A stretch of DNA of 64,000 bases, from contig WTXD01000064.1 in NCBI GenBank assembly GCA_022496205.1, forward strand, positions 1 to 64,000. The letters run 5' to 3'. The notes under the pieces were generated by a model that had not been told where the DNA came from, did not search any database, and saw only the letters and a list, made by a program, of their open reading frames with translations. Each line of letters starts with the position of its first letter. The first letter of the stretch is position 1. The stretch comes from Gloeopeniophorella convolvens. Its lineage: Eukaryota; Basidiomycota; Agaricomycetes; Russulales. This document shows positions 34,434 through 46,506 of this stretch, in pieces. Made by a program: the position numbers and the translations under genes.

Positions 34434-36504
34434 TCAACCAATTCATTTTCAGTTGCGCGCACCAGCGACGCTGCTGCTTCCGAGCGTGGGCGAATGTGGC
34501 ACTTGAATGGCTTCACGTAGCTAATATCGGGGTTCGTCAACCCTCTGCTCTACCCCGCGGAAGAAATTGTAGATTGAGACTTACGCAACTAGCCCTGACG
34601 AATATTCTTCATCGAGTGGGCTACCCTTCACTGGGACCAAATCGAAGGCGGCCAGTATCCCGGAAATTGTCGCCCAGACGCTTGACCGAGCCATGTACCT
34701 GCCTGGACACTCGCGGCGTCCGAAGCCGAATGCCTGATCTGGGAAGCGAGGCGCATCTGGTGAAAGCCAACGCTCGGGTGTGAATTTATCAGGCTCCGGG
34801 AATATTTTAGGATCACGGAAGATGGCCCTAGGGAGAGGTTTAGTATCCAATAGACGATCGGCAGGCGAAGTCGTACCAGGTGTTACCTATGATGGTTGCG
34901 CCTGCGGGGATGAAATGTCCATCATAGGTATCTGACTGGGTGGTGCAGTGAGGCACGGCTGTGTTGCAATCGTATCAGTAGTGCCCTCCCCATTGAAAAA
35001 CATAGACATGCCAAGAGGTAGAACTGGATGCCAGCGTAGAGTCTCTTTAAGCACTGCACCCACGTATGGCAGGGCGTCATGGTCTGCGAAATCTGGAAGG
35101 CGCGACGTGCCAACTGCTCTATCAATTTCCGCCTGCGCTTTGCGCTGAACGTCTGGGTATTTAAGCATTGCAAGCATGAATGTCAGCAGCGCAGACACTG
35201 TCTGCGACGAAGTTCAACAAGCAAAGATCTTGTCGGAATGTCACTGAGGGTCACGCACAGTATCGGCACCAGCCATATACATGATTCCGGGCACAGCCTT
35301 TGAGGCGAAGACATCTTCCGCAGTCGGGTCGCTGTCCAACGTTGAGATCATCGCGGCCGCGACACTAGGCACAGCTGTTCCATTGGCCTGGTTTGCGTAT
35401 GAGTCGGTGGGATCGTCAATAGCAATTGCACATACCAGGGCAGCTTTTACTTCTTTATAGGGTCGCTCTATCGAGTCGACCGCAGCAGACTGCGCCTTCA
35501 GAGCCTCGCGCTTCAACCCGAAGCCGGGGAACCAGTTGGGCAGGTGCTTTACTGCAAACAGCCTGTTAATTTCTACTCTATTCGATTGGTTCGAGATTGC
35601 TTACGCCAAGGAATGTTGTCAAAGAGGAATGCGGTGTTTGTTGAGGCAAGGGCCAGCGCTTTCAAGGTTTGTTCTGCAGACGTCACGTACGGGTCGTTCT
35701 CGGGACGAACATCAATCCCATATGCAATAGATAATATGGTTTGTCCGGCCATGCTATGCTCGGATTGAAGTTATGATACTCGTAAGTCGTACACGAAATC
35801 GATCAACTCACTGTCTGAGGTGTTGCGGAAAGTCGCCCGGTTTGGCGAGTAAGCTACGGAGAAGGCGGTGAGTAGCTCTTTGTTCGAGTGGCTCGTATTC
35901 TTTTGCGGCTGCAGGATGGAAGTTGATGTGGAATTTGGAACGCAGATAACGCCAGTGCCTTCCGTATGGGAGAAGCCCAATGTTGTACGTCATACCAAGG
36001 CTACATAGGATGAGTAAAACGTTTGTGACTTATGCGCTGTCGAACGTACAACTCAAGCAGAGCAACCAATGGGGGTCTGGCAGCCATTTTAGCGGACCGT
36101 GTAGGAGAAGCATGTAAGTGAGCCATACCTGTCAGAATAGATGGAAGAGCGCCTCTCGAGTAGCTGTTTTGTTGCCTCCATAGAGTTGAGGATGATGATG
36201 TGCGACCCAAGGACATCGACGTGCACCACGTCAGAACCTTTATATGATTCAGCGAACGCCTTAAAGGACTTGAACAATCCAAGAAGGCTCAGCTGTTCAT
36301 ACCGAAATCGTCTGACCATCTTTTGTACACAACCCATTCTTCGCGCGAAGGCATGTCCAGCAAGTTACCAATAATTGGCAGCCGTCTGGGGCCCGGGGGA
36401 TAGGAAAGACGACGTCCTCTAGCGCGAATCACGAAGAGTGCCAAGCTCGCAGATAGTGCCGCAATGGTGAAGAGGACCTCGACTCTCGTAAGATCAACCT
36501 CCAT
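34434..36504 (-). CDS. cytochrome P450, array copy 1
   Basis: This is an ER-anchored monooxygenase of about 500 residues in many exons. The start at 36504 gives a membrane segment ([17 protein letters not shown]) and the hinge [18 protein letters not shown]. Following exons read [32 protein letters not shown] and [19 protein letters not shown]. The oxygen-binding helix is AGADT joined by splicing to [24 protein letters not shown] supplies ExxR, FTPERWL the PERF motif, and [14 protein letters not shown] the heme-cysteine loop. After a GT donor the last exon [14 protein letters not shown] ends at 34434. All key residues are present. It resembles basidiomycete P450s often annotated as O-methylsterigmatocystin oxidoreductase-like. 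The substrate is unknown. Confidence 0.9.
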
Positions 36505-37583
36505 GACGGTAACTGGTCCCATGTCCCACGAGCCCCAAATAGATGCAGTGGGTGAGTTGTTTTCCTTTGTCTTCACGTTGCTCTTATATACGAGAAGCAC
36601 ACATACCGGAGCCCGATGAAATGTGTTGACTTTTCGAGAAGCGCGGCAACGAAGTTTGTTCTGTGAGCAATGCCATGACGAATACGGCACCAGGGATCGA
36701 ATGCCAGGGGCTTGGGCTAAACCTTTGTCGTTGGCGCGGCTCTGTTACCACATCAGCGTTCCTATATACGTACGTGCCAGAAGCCATCTGGCTTGCATCC
36801 CCGATTCCGAAATGTTGACATGAGACTCACCATAAATCAGCTATAAGTAGCCCGCCGCGCTGAGAGGCATATCAAATGATACTGCTTCCAGAAGCACAAC
36901 AGCCTGGGAACGATGCGCACACTGTTCTAGGAGCAGAAGGTGTCCACGAGAACGGGAGTGACATGCATGAGAAACAATGTCTTGGAGTCTATGTGCATCT
37001 ACACTTTCTCATATTCGATGAACTCAGGGGGCGACGGAGGAGATAAGTATAGAGGCCAGGAGATCGGCAACGGTGCATACATGTGACGTATGATATAGGC
37101 GTCATCCGTGAATGTCGTACGGACAGGCTCACTATTGAATTTCAAGCTCTGGGTCGTGGGCGTCCTTGGTCAAGTGGGTATTGAGATATTAAAGGCGAAG
37201 GCGCACCACTGGGTTATGTAATGTTCGCGAAGACGCATCAACTCATAAATATCGTGAGAATGTAGTATGCGCCAGATGACCACGAGGCCGAACACGCTGC
37301 TGGTGGCTAGTGACTAAGTGGAGATGATCTTGAACCGATAATTGGGATCTCGGGGCGCCGAGGACCTAAATCGGGTTCCAGCTGAGTCGGGCGGGCGGAG
37401 GGGTGCGGAGCTGAAGAGAACTCAGAGATGACATTGAAACCCTCTCTTCCTGAGCGGTCTTGCCACCTTGACGTGATTTCTCGACTATTCCAGCTCCTTC
37501 AGCACCGGGGAAACATGGAGAAAGACCTTTTTATATTGGAGTTGCTACGGATACAGATTCAAGATAGATTAACCGAAATTGCC
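36505..37583. other. intergenic between P450 copies 1 and 2
   Basis: No gene seen. This should include the promoter of P450 copy 1. Confidence 0.5.
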
Positions 37584-39731
37584 TCAAAGAGCGTATACGA
37601 AAAATACCATGTGGGTAATCGTGGTAGACAGTTTCTGATCAAAGGGTAAACATTCGCCAATAGCCCGAGACAGCGTATTCGCCGTGGCGGTGCTGACCCC
37701 ATCGACGGGTATGTTGGCAGTGGCCCGCACAAGCTCTTCTGTTGCTTTCGAGCGCGGACAGATGCGGCACTTGAATGGTTTGACATAACTATTTTGTCAC
37801 ATTAGCCTACTCTCTGTCGATGGATAGGAAGCATCGAACTCACGATACAATCCCTGATGAGTACTCCTCAACGAGAGGACTCCCCGAAACAGGAGTCAAA
37901 TCGAATGCGGCCAGTATCCCAGACATTGCGGCCCAAATGCTTGATCTAGCCATGAACCGGCCTGGACATTCGCGACGTCCGGAACCGAATGCTTGATCTG
38001 GGAATTCTGGCGCATCCGGCGAGAGCCAGCGCTCAGGTATAAACTTATCAGGTTCCGCGAAGACTTAGGGGTCACGTAAGACAGCTCTGAAAGAGGTTGA
38101 TGCGAGAAGGTAGAATCAAAAGATGAAGCCGCACCATGTATTTCCTATGACGGTCGCGCCTACGGGAATGAAATATCCGTTATAGGTGTGAGGTTGCGTG
38201 GTGCGGTGCGGTATGGCTGTAACACGGCTTCGTTAGTGAACGACTTCGAATTTGTGAGGAGCAAGCATATACCGAGGGGAAGAACAGGATGCCAGCGCAA
38301 GGCTTCCTTGAGTACTGCATTCACATATGGAAGCGAATCCTGGTCTGAAAAATCTGGAAGACGCGAGTTGCCGACTACGTTGTCTATCTCTGCTTGTGCC
38401 TCACGCTGAACCTCAGGATACTTCAGCATAGCGAGAATGAACGTTTGCAGAACAGAGACTGTCTATAGAACAGTTCATCAGTGTCGTTCTGCCAGTGAAC
38501 AGCGTTGAGTCGGCGTACGGTATCTGAACCAGTCATATACATGATTCCAGGCACGGCCTTTGAGGCCCACACATCTTCCGGGGTTCCAACTTCGATATCA
38601 TGTTGCCCGTAACAGATGGTGTGGCTGATCCGGTGATCTACGCTACTGAGATCTGACCGGTTATAAGATGAATTCGAAGACTTACGACGGCGGCCTTCAC
38701 TTTGTTGTAAGGTCTCTCCATGGAGCTAATCACACCCGGGTACGCCCGAAGTGCCTCACGTTTAATTCCGTTTCCCGGAAACCAGGCCGGTATACGCTTC
38801 ACTGTAGAAAGCTGATCAGTTGTTCATACCACTGAAGATGAGCGTGACTTACGCCAAGGGATATAGTCAAAGAGGAAAGCTCCTCTCGAAGAAGCAAGAG
38901 CCACCGCCCCTAGGGCCTCCTCCGCAGACGCCACATACGGATCGAACGTTGATTCCGTATGCGATCGATAAGATGGTCCGGCCAGCCATGCTTTCCATGG
39001 TCATAAGTAGTCACTCTCCGAATATGACCCCATTTGACCTACTGTCTGAGATGTTGAAGGAAACCATCGGGCTTGGTAAGCAAGCTACGAAGAAGCTGAT
39101 GAACAGCCTGTTGCTCAAGAGGTTCATACGCCTTCGCAGCTGTAGGGTGGAAGTTCAAGTGAAACTTATGGCGCAGGTAGCGCCAATTCTTGTCATATGG
39201 CAGAAGCCCGATCCTATACGTCATGCCGATACTGAATACGATGAGCGGCGAATGTCGGGGTACACTGAATCGGTGGACGTACAATTCGAGCAGAGCAACC
39301 AAAGGAGGCCTGTCGACTCCTATGAACATGCTATATATGCAAGCGGTAGCTCGCAAGTGAGCCATACCTGTCAGAATATATGGAAGATCGTTTCTCGAGT
39401 AGTTGCTTTGACGCCTTTACAGAGTTGAGTACGACGATGTGCGACCCCACAACGTCGACGTGAACCACGTCAGAACCTGTACAGAGTCAGTTTTGACGAC
39501 CATAGTCTATATCGTTAGATGCGTGCACATACCATACTTATCTGACCACTTTTTGTACAACACCCATTCTTCACGCGAAGGGATGTCCAGCAGATTCCCG
39601 ATGACGGGAAGGCGATTAGGGCCAGGTGGGTACGGCAAACGACGCCGATACGTGTAAATGGAAAACAGTACCGAGCTGGCTAACAGGGCCGCAGCCACGA
39701 AGAGGATGTCGAACCAAGTGAAGCCGAACAT
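37584..39731 (-). pseudogene. cytochrome P450, array copy 2, pseudogene
   Basis: The layout matches its neighbours: anchor FDILFVAAALLASSVLF at the start (39731), hinge [52 protein letters not shown], last exon YVKPFKCRICPRSK. Four independent lesions are visible. About 11 nt are missing after SIAYGINV (about 38947) compared with copies 1 and 3, breaking the frame. A second frame shift lies just before PEDVWASKAVPG (about 38580). A TAA stop interrupts the exon that should read RDP-x-VFAEPDKF (about 38066). The heme loop is FGSGRRECPG with Ser replacing the conserved Phe. The oxygen helix also drifts (TGSDT). This copy cannot make an ordinary P450. Confidence 0.85.
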
Positions 39732-40646
39732 GTAGATGGCCAGCACTCTATTGAGATAGTAGAACGTCAGCGGTGGGTACGCCCGGAGCAGCGACCACAG
39801 TTCCATTTATCGAAAATCCTCAGGTGCTCACCGGCACCACTGGAATTGCCAAGGGGGCACAACGCGTTCGGAATTTTGAATGGACGCGGTGGTGGCTGCT
39901 CCGCTGGATGTCTCTGAGTGGATCCAGCAAACTAGGACTTGCCAAAGACTGCTCCAAAACAAGGCCGACTCGGAGCGCAAGGCCTGCCAATGAACTCGTG
40001 TATGTTACGAATGGGTTCGAGACATTCAGCGTGGGGAAAGATGAATAGTAACCGAAGCTTTCGAGTCAATGGCTCTGCCCTCTGGGCGCGATGAGATGCC
40101 TAAGACGATAGCTGAGAAGCAACCGAGAAGCGCCGGGACCAGCACATTTCTCCATCACATGACGATGGCTCCTGCGAATGTGCGCACTTGTGCATGTGTG
40201 AGACAAGACCTTGAGAGGTCTTCATTTTCGAGTTTGGACCTGAGTCTGAGCTCGCTCCTGGTCGATGGCAAAAGGACGGGTGGCAGTTCGCGACGGGGTT
40301 CACGAGGCGACGCGCGACGGCCCAAATTGTGATTATGTAACGATTCCAACAAGGGGTGAATTTAAGCGGAGATGAACATGCGCGGAGGTACGGACTCTCA
40401 ATATCAGGGGCACAGAAACCCCGAAGTCATCTTGATGATGGCCGCAGGCAACGACGGTGCCCTTGCGACTCGCACCAGCTCAGAAAATACTTCAAAGAAG
40501 CTCCGGTGTCCCCTGGACCCCGACCACGCTTGGCACCTTCTAAAATACATGAACGATACTGCGATTACCGACTAACTAAGGTCAGATCGGGACAAATTCC
40601 AACTTTGATTGCTCGGGTCGATGCTTTTCAACGCGGCTGCGTCAAC
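39732..40646. other. intergenic between P450 copies 2 and 3
   Basis: Short frames on both strands without domains. No gene called. Confidence 0.5.
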
Positions 40647-42707
40647 TCATTCGATGGGCATGTTTGCTGTTGCCTCAACTAGTGCTGCTGCTACTTCCGA
40701 TCTCGGGCGGATGTGACAAACGAATGGCTTGACATAGCTACCATAGCAGGCACGTCAGCCCTGTTTGCGTCACCAGAATCAACGAAGTGCAGCTCACGAT
40801 ACCATCCCCGATGAATACTCTTCATCCGGGGGATCACCCTCAACGGGAGTCAGATCAAAGGCGGCGAGGATTCCGACGATTGATGCCCAAACGCTTGCTC
40901 GAGCCATAAACCGACCTGGACATTCGCGACGTCCGAATCCGAACGCCTGATCCGGGAACCGAGGGGCATCATGAGACAACCAGCGCTCAGGTATGAACTT
41001 ATCTGGCTCCGGAAAAGCCTCTGGGTCATGAAATATAGCCCTAAGGAACATTAGTATGACACGACAGGATGGGTTAAAAATGAAGTCCCACCAAGTATTT
41101 CCTATAACAGTTGCACCCGCGGGGATGAAGTATCCGTTATAGATGTCATTTTGCGTCGTGCGGTGCGGTATGGCTAAGATACAGCCATATTAGACGAATT
41201 CATACACGCTGAGGACACACGCATACCCAGGGGTAAAACGGGATGCCAGCGCAAAGCTTCCTTGAGCACTGCATCCACATATGGGAGTCCATCTTGGTCT
41301 GAGAAGTCTGGAAGACGCGAGTTGCCGACTAGTTTGTCTATCTCCGCTTGCGCCTTGCGTTGGACTTTCGGATATCTCAGCATTGCGAGCATGAACGTCT
41401 GAAGGACGGACAATGTCTAATAGAACGATTCAACAACGCGGCTCTGTTTAGCTATAGGATTGGAATGACGTACAGTATCAGCCCCAGCGATATACATATT
41501 TCCGGGCACTACTTTTGAGGCCCATACATCTTCAGGTTTTGAATCTTCGTCAAGCTCGGAGATCATGCTGGTTGCAACAGAAGGTGCAGCTGATCCAGCG
41601 ACCTGTTGCAATATGTTATAATCGGTGACAAATAAGGTTTAGCACACTCACAAGTGCGGCCTTCACTTCGTTGTAGGGTATCTCAATAGAGGCAGCCACG
41701 ATTGGGTATGCTTGAAGGGCCTTACGCTTCAGACCGGCACCTGGGAGCCAGGCCGGTATGCGTCTAACTGTCAAGGATCCTTCAACCGTAAATAGTCTAT
41801 CAAGACTGGCTACGCACGCCAAGGTATACTGTCAAAGAGAAGGGCTTCCTTGGATGCGGCCAGGACCACTGCTTTCACGACCGCCTCCGCGGACGCCACG
41901 TATGGATCGTTCTCAGGTAGAACATCGATGCCGTAAGCAATCGACAAAATGGTTTGTCCGGCCATACTTTCACGGCCGCCTTGAGCTAGTGTACTCCCAC
42001 ACGTCCCTGTCAAACTCACTGTCTGAGGTGCTGCGCATGGCCGTCTGGGTTGGAGAGTAAACTGCGGAGAAGCTGGTGGGCTGCTCGCTGCTCATGGGGT
42101 TCGTATGTCTTCGCGGCTGCAGGATGAAAGTTCATATGGAACTTGTGTCGCAGGTGGCGCCACTTTGTCCCGTATTCGATGAAACCGATGCTCCATGACA
42201 TGCCAATGCTGCGTATTATGAGTAGCGAACGTCGAGGGAGGTGTGTTACCATACGTACAACTCGAGTAAAGCAACAAGCGGAGGCCTGTTAACTACCTTC
42301 AGCCGTTTATGCGTGGTAGAGAAGTTCAAAGTGAGCTGCACCTGTCGGAATATATGGAAGAGCGCTTCTCAAGCAGCTGCCTTGTCGCCTCCATAGAGTT
42401 GAGTATGACGATGTGTGATCCAAGCACATCGGCGTGAACTACATCAGAGCCTGCGTGAGCCCGTCAGACTCCTTATTTTCTTCAGTAGGCGACGCGGGAC
42501 GATACCAGACTCGTCTGACCACTTTTTGTACACGACCCATGCTTCGCTCGACGGCATGTCCAGCAAGTTGCCGATGATGGGAAGACGCTTGGGGCCTGGC
42601 GGGTAAGGTAGGCGACGCCTGCCCCGGGTGTGACTGGCGAACAGCACCCAGCTAGCTGATAGCGTTGCAACGACTAAGAGGATGTCCAGCCAAGTAAGAT
42701 CAAGCAT
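40647..42707 (-). CDS. cytochrome P450, array copy 3
   Basis: The start at 42707 gives MLDLTWLDILLVVATLSASW and the hinge [18 protein letters not shown]. Exons then read [76 protein letters not shown] (oxygen helix), [14 protein letters not shown] (ExxR), HRTTQNDIYNGYFIPAGATV, FIPERWL and [14 protein letters not shown] (heme loop). The last exon [14 protein letters not shown] ends at 40647. No lesion was seen. It is closest to copies 1 and 2, so these three came from recent tandem duplication. All four P450 genes point the same way. Confidence 0.9.
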
Positions 42708-43642
42708 GATAGGTCTGGCAGAATGAGACGTGGCCAGTGGATGGGCCCTTCAGATATTTATCCCGTTTAAGAGGCATGAAAAGAGCTCGGACATAATGCG
42801 CCGCTTGAGAGTTCTGAGCAAGTTCTGAGGCAAGACCTCGTGTCGATGGCAGTTCGTAGAAAACTGCCGAAGGGAACGTATCAGACGCCAGAGACGGAGT
42901 GCCCAAAGGATAGAAGTCGGGGCGCTCGTTGGTGCATGTCAGCTACCGCATTTCTGTATATTTGGCCCGCGCATACTATAAGCTTGGAACCTGGACCTGG
43001 GCATGAGCTTCCAGAAGTTCGTGAGCAATAGTCGATAATTGGAACGGGAGTTAACAGAATGACATACATCCATGCCTAACTCTTGCCACAAGATGAGAAC
43101 TAAAGGCCGGCCCAGGTGACTTCCAATATTTTCGTTTTCGTCGTCTGCATGTGGCGAACTGGTCACCGGTCACCCACCGGACCCCCTGGGCCAAATGATT
43201 GCTGAGATAACAGTCAATTGAAGAAGAACTATAGACCATGTGAAGATGACGGTTTGATGGCGATGGCTCTAACATGGCACTTGGCAGCATCAGCGCGAGG
43301 ACCTTGAATAGATTCGAAGCTCTCGCGAGGGAAAGATGGACTTGGCCCAGAAAATATGTGCGCTGTACTCGACATCGTACAAAACGGCCACAAGTGAACC
43401 GAGAGTGTTCGAGACGCTGCCAAGCTACCAAGTCCAGCGCTAGCCAGGAATTCGCGCGGTGCTTATCGGACTATGGTCGCGACAAGTCCCCTCGCGATAA
43501 GCTATGTTAGACATGGCTCTACATATCAACTGGGACTCGTGAACAGCGGAGGTGTGAGAAACGTATTGGAGTGGTGGTCCACATGGGATGTCCGGATGAT
43601 TTGTACGTACTAGTCCTCCACATTCAGTTCATGCCGCTCGAA
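42708..43642. other. intergenic between P450 copies 3 and 4
   Basis: No gene seen. The stretch includes the presumed promoter of copy 3. Confidence 0.5.
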
Positions 43643-45681
43643 TCACACCACCCCGTGATCTGTCGCCCTGACCAACGAAGCTGCCGCCTCGGATCGTGGG
43701 TGAATACGAGCCTGGAACGGCTCGGGATGACTTCCGGGGAGGTTAGATTGAAAGGCCTGAGAGTGTGTAGGAGACGTACGATACGATGCCTGATGCATAC
43801 GCTATTCTGGGGAAGGCATCTTTGACAGGCGCGATGTCGAACACAGCAAGCATGCCCGCGATAGTCGCCCAAACACTGTCACGCGCCATGAAGCGTCCCG
43901 GACACACTCTTCTTCCGAATCCGAATGCGTATTCTGGGAAGCGCGGGGCGCCCGGAACGAGCCATCGCTCCGGTTTGAACCTTTCAGGCTCTGGGAAAAC
44001 GGTAGGCTCCCACATCATAGCCCTGATATCGTTCAGCTCGCAAACCACGGAAATGCAGTCGGAAAGACATACCAGGCATTCGGTATGATGATCGAACCAG
44101 CAGGGATGAAGTAATCATCGTAGACATCGTTCTGCATAGCTCTGTGCGGGACGGCTGCGGAAGGGCTTTGAGTATCGTGACGCTACGAGAGATAAGACCA
44201 AGTAACGCACCCAGCGGAGTGACGGGATGCCAACGCATAACCTCTTTGACCACTGCGTTGACATATGGGAGCTCGTCTTGGTCTGAGAAATCTGGAAGAC
44301 GCAAGCCGCTAGTGACGGCATCGATCTCTGCCCGAGCCTTTTGCTGCACCTCCGGGTACAGGACCATCGCGAGTACAAAGGAACGTAGAGACGATACGGT
44401 CTTTCAATCTTAGTCAGAGTCCGTAGGTTATAGCTGCAGTAAAACCAACGTACAGTCTCGGCGCCGGCCAAGTACATTATCCCTGGTACAGCCTTCGTGG
44501 ACCATACGTCGTCTTCGGTTGAGTTCTCGTCGAGCTGCGAGAGCATCTTTGACGTGACTGAATCTCCAGCAGTGCCGGCATCCTTGAAACAGTATGATGA
44601 TTCAGGGCGACATGACAACCTCAAAACTTACCAAAGCCTCCTTCACCTCGGCATGTGGAACTGCTATTGCGCTCGCCACCACCGGCTTCCACTTGCGAGC
44701 TTCCTTCTTGAATCCTGCCCCGGGGAACCAGCTTGGCATGTACACCACTGTTCATATTTCAGCATTTTTCTCTCAAGAGTGGACAAGAGTAGTCACGCCA
44801 GGGAATCTGATCAAACAACATAGCTCGTGATTCGGAAGCAAGCGATGACACATCGCCAATTTGCTCGGCAGCGGCGATATGTGGGTCGCCTTCCGGTAGG
44901 ACGTCGATCCCATAGGCAATTGATAAAATGGTTTGCCCAGCGAGACTATTTTCTGTGTATTTGAGCGGGAAGACGCGACCGAAGAGCAGTGTGACCCACT
45001 GCCGGAGGTGTCCAGATACATTGTCCGGGGTAGAAAGCAAGGCCCGTAAGAGATGGTGCACGGCTTTCATCTCGGTCGGCCGATACGTTTTTGCCACGCC
45101 AGAATGAAAATAGGCATGGAATGCGCGTCGAAGGCGGCGCCAGCGGCCACCGTAAGGTAGCAGGCCGATATTGAAGTCCATTCCAAGCCTGAACGGCGAT
45201 CAGTACAAAGCGGCCTTTTAGCGACGGAACTCGCAGTTGAAGCAGTGCGACCAGTGGCGGCCTGGGATAGATCCTTAGGATGTTCCTTGGTGGAAATTTG
45301 GGAGGACGTACCTATCGGAATAAATTGACGAGCGTCTTTCAAGTAGTTCGTTTGCGGCCCTCTCTGAGTTGAGTATCACGATGTGGGAGCCCAAAACATC
45401 GACATGTATGACATCGGAGCCTCAGAACGCGATCGACGTCAGGACTACCGATCAGATATGATATGCCCATGCTCATGCTTACCGAATTTCTCCGACCACT
45501 CCTTATAAGTGACCCATTCCTCGCGAGAAGGCATGTCGAGCAGATTGCCAATGATTGGAAGGCGCTTGGGTCCCGGTGGGTATGGTAAGCGACGCTTTCT
45601 CAGAATACCTGAGAGCAGTGACACGCTCATAACCAAGAGGACAGAAACAAAGAGGACATCGAGCTGGGTGAAAGTGCCCAT
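43643..45681 (-). CDS. cytochrome P450, array copy 4
   Basis: The start at 45681 gives MGTFTQLDVLFVSVLLVMSV and the hinge [18 protein letters not shown]. Exons read [74 protein letters not shown] (oxygen helix, Glu instead of the Asp of the other copies), VKEVMRWHPVTPLG, HRAMQNDVYDDYFIPAGSI, FKPERWL and FGFGRRVCPGRFMA. The last exon HPEPFQARIHPRSE ends at 43643. It is the most diverged of the four. All essential motifs are present. Confidence 0.9.
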
Positions 45682-46506
45682 CGCAGAGTATGTCGTTGAG
45701 AGGGCAAAGCTAAGACGCTTTCCCAGGGTGTGTTCCATTATATAGATACCGGATGCCATTGGCGGTTCCACCGCACACCACTGAATTCGTGCGAATGTCG
45801 TGCGTCTTTGCGGGATCACGAGTTCACATGCGGAGGCACACCGTTGACAGTTCTATGCTGGCAGCAACACGCGGTGGTCCGCACTGACCATCCGCGAGTC
45901 CAATTGCCAACAGAATCTACCGGTCCTGCTTCTGCAATCGATGTCAGCCGTGCGCAGCTCCCAAAGGGTGCGAGTCCAAGACTCACCGGCGCCCGACTTG
46001 CTTCGATTCACAGACTCGCTTCGCAAATATGCCGAGGAGCGCTGAAACACCAGACGCTTGCATACTAGTGCACCCCCAGCATTGCCATTGGCCAGGAGTG
46101 AGGCTTCAACGTTTAAACCTTCACCACTGGTTATTGTGTGATCATCTGATATTCTGGGGTCGTCATTCTTCAACTTGGCACTTGAGCCGATATTATTGAT
46201 ATGTGCTCTGCCAGGGCCACGGCATTATCGTCCCGCACGCGAGGAGTGCTGTTGCAGAGGTGATCGCAGGGTGTGCTGGAGGGACATGTTTCACAAGTTG
46301 TAGTAGCTGGCAAAAGCTGCGCCCGGCAGCAAACGTGGTGACAGGACGAGAGCGGTGGGACCCGGGCCGTATCCCGAGTCTTCATCCTCTTCCTTGCCAC
46401 ACGTGATCTAGATTTTCGCGCTCGCGCTCAGTGCGTGAATAACAACGCTCTCTCAGATATTCAACTTGTTTCTACCACGGCGCCTTGGTAGACCCGCCGC
46501 AACGTT
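45682..46506. other. divergent intergenic region between P450 array and core genes
   Basis: No gene seen. It separates the minus-strand P450 array from the plus-strand housekeeping block and should carry both promoters. Base composition turns clearly more GC-rich to its right. Confidence 0.5.
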
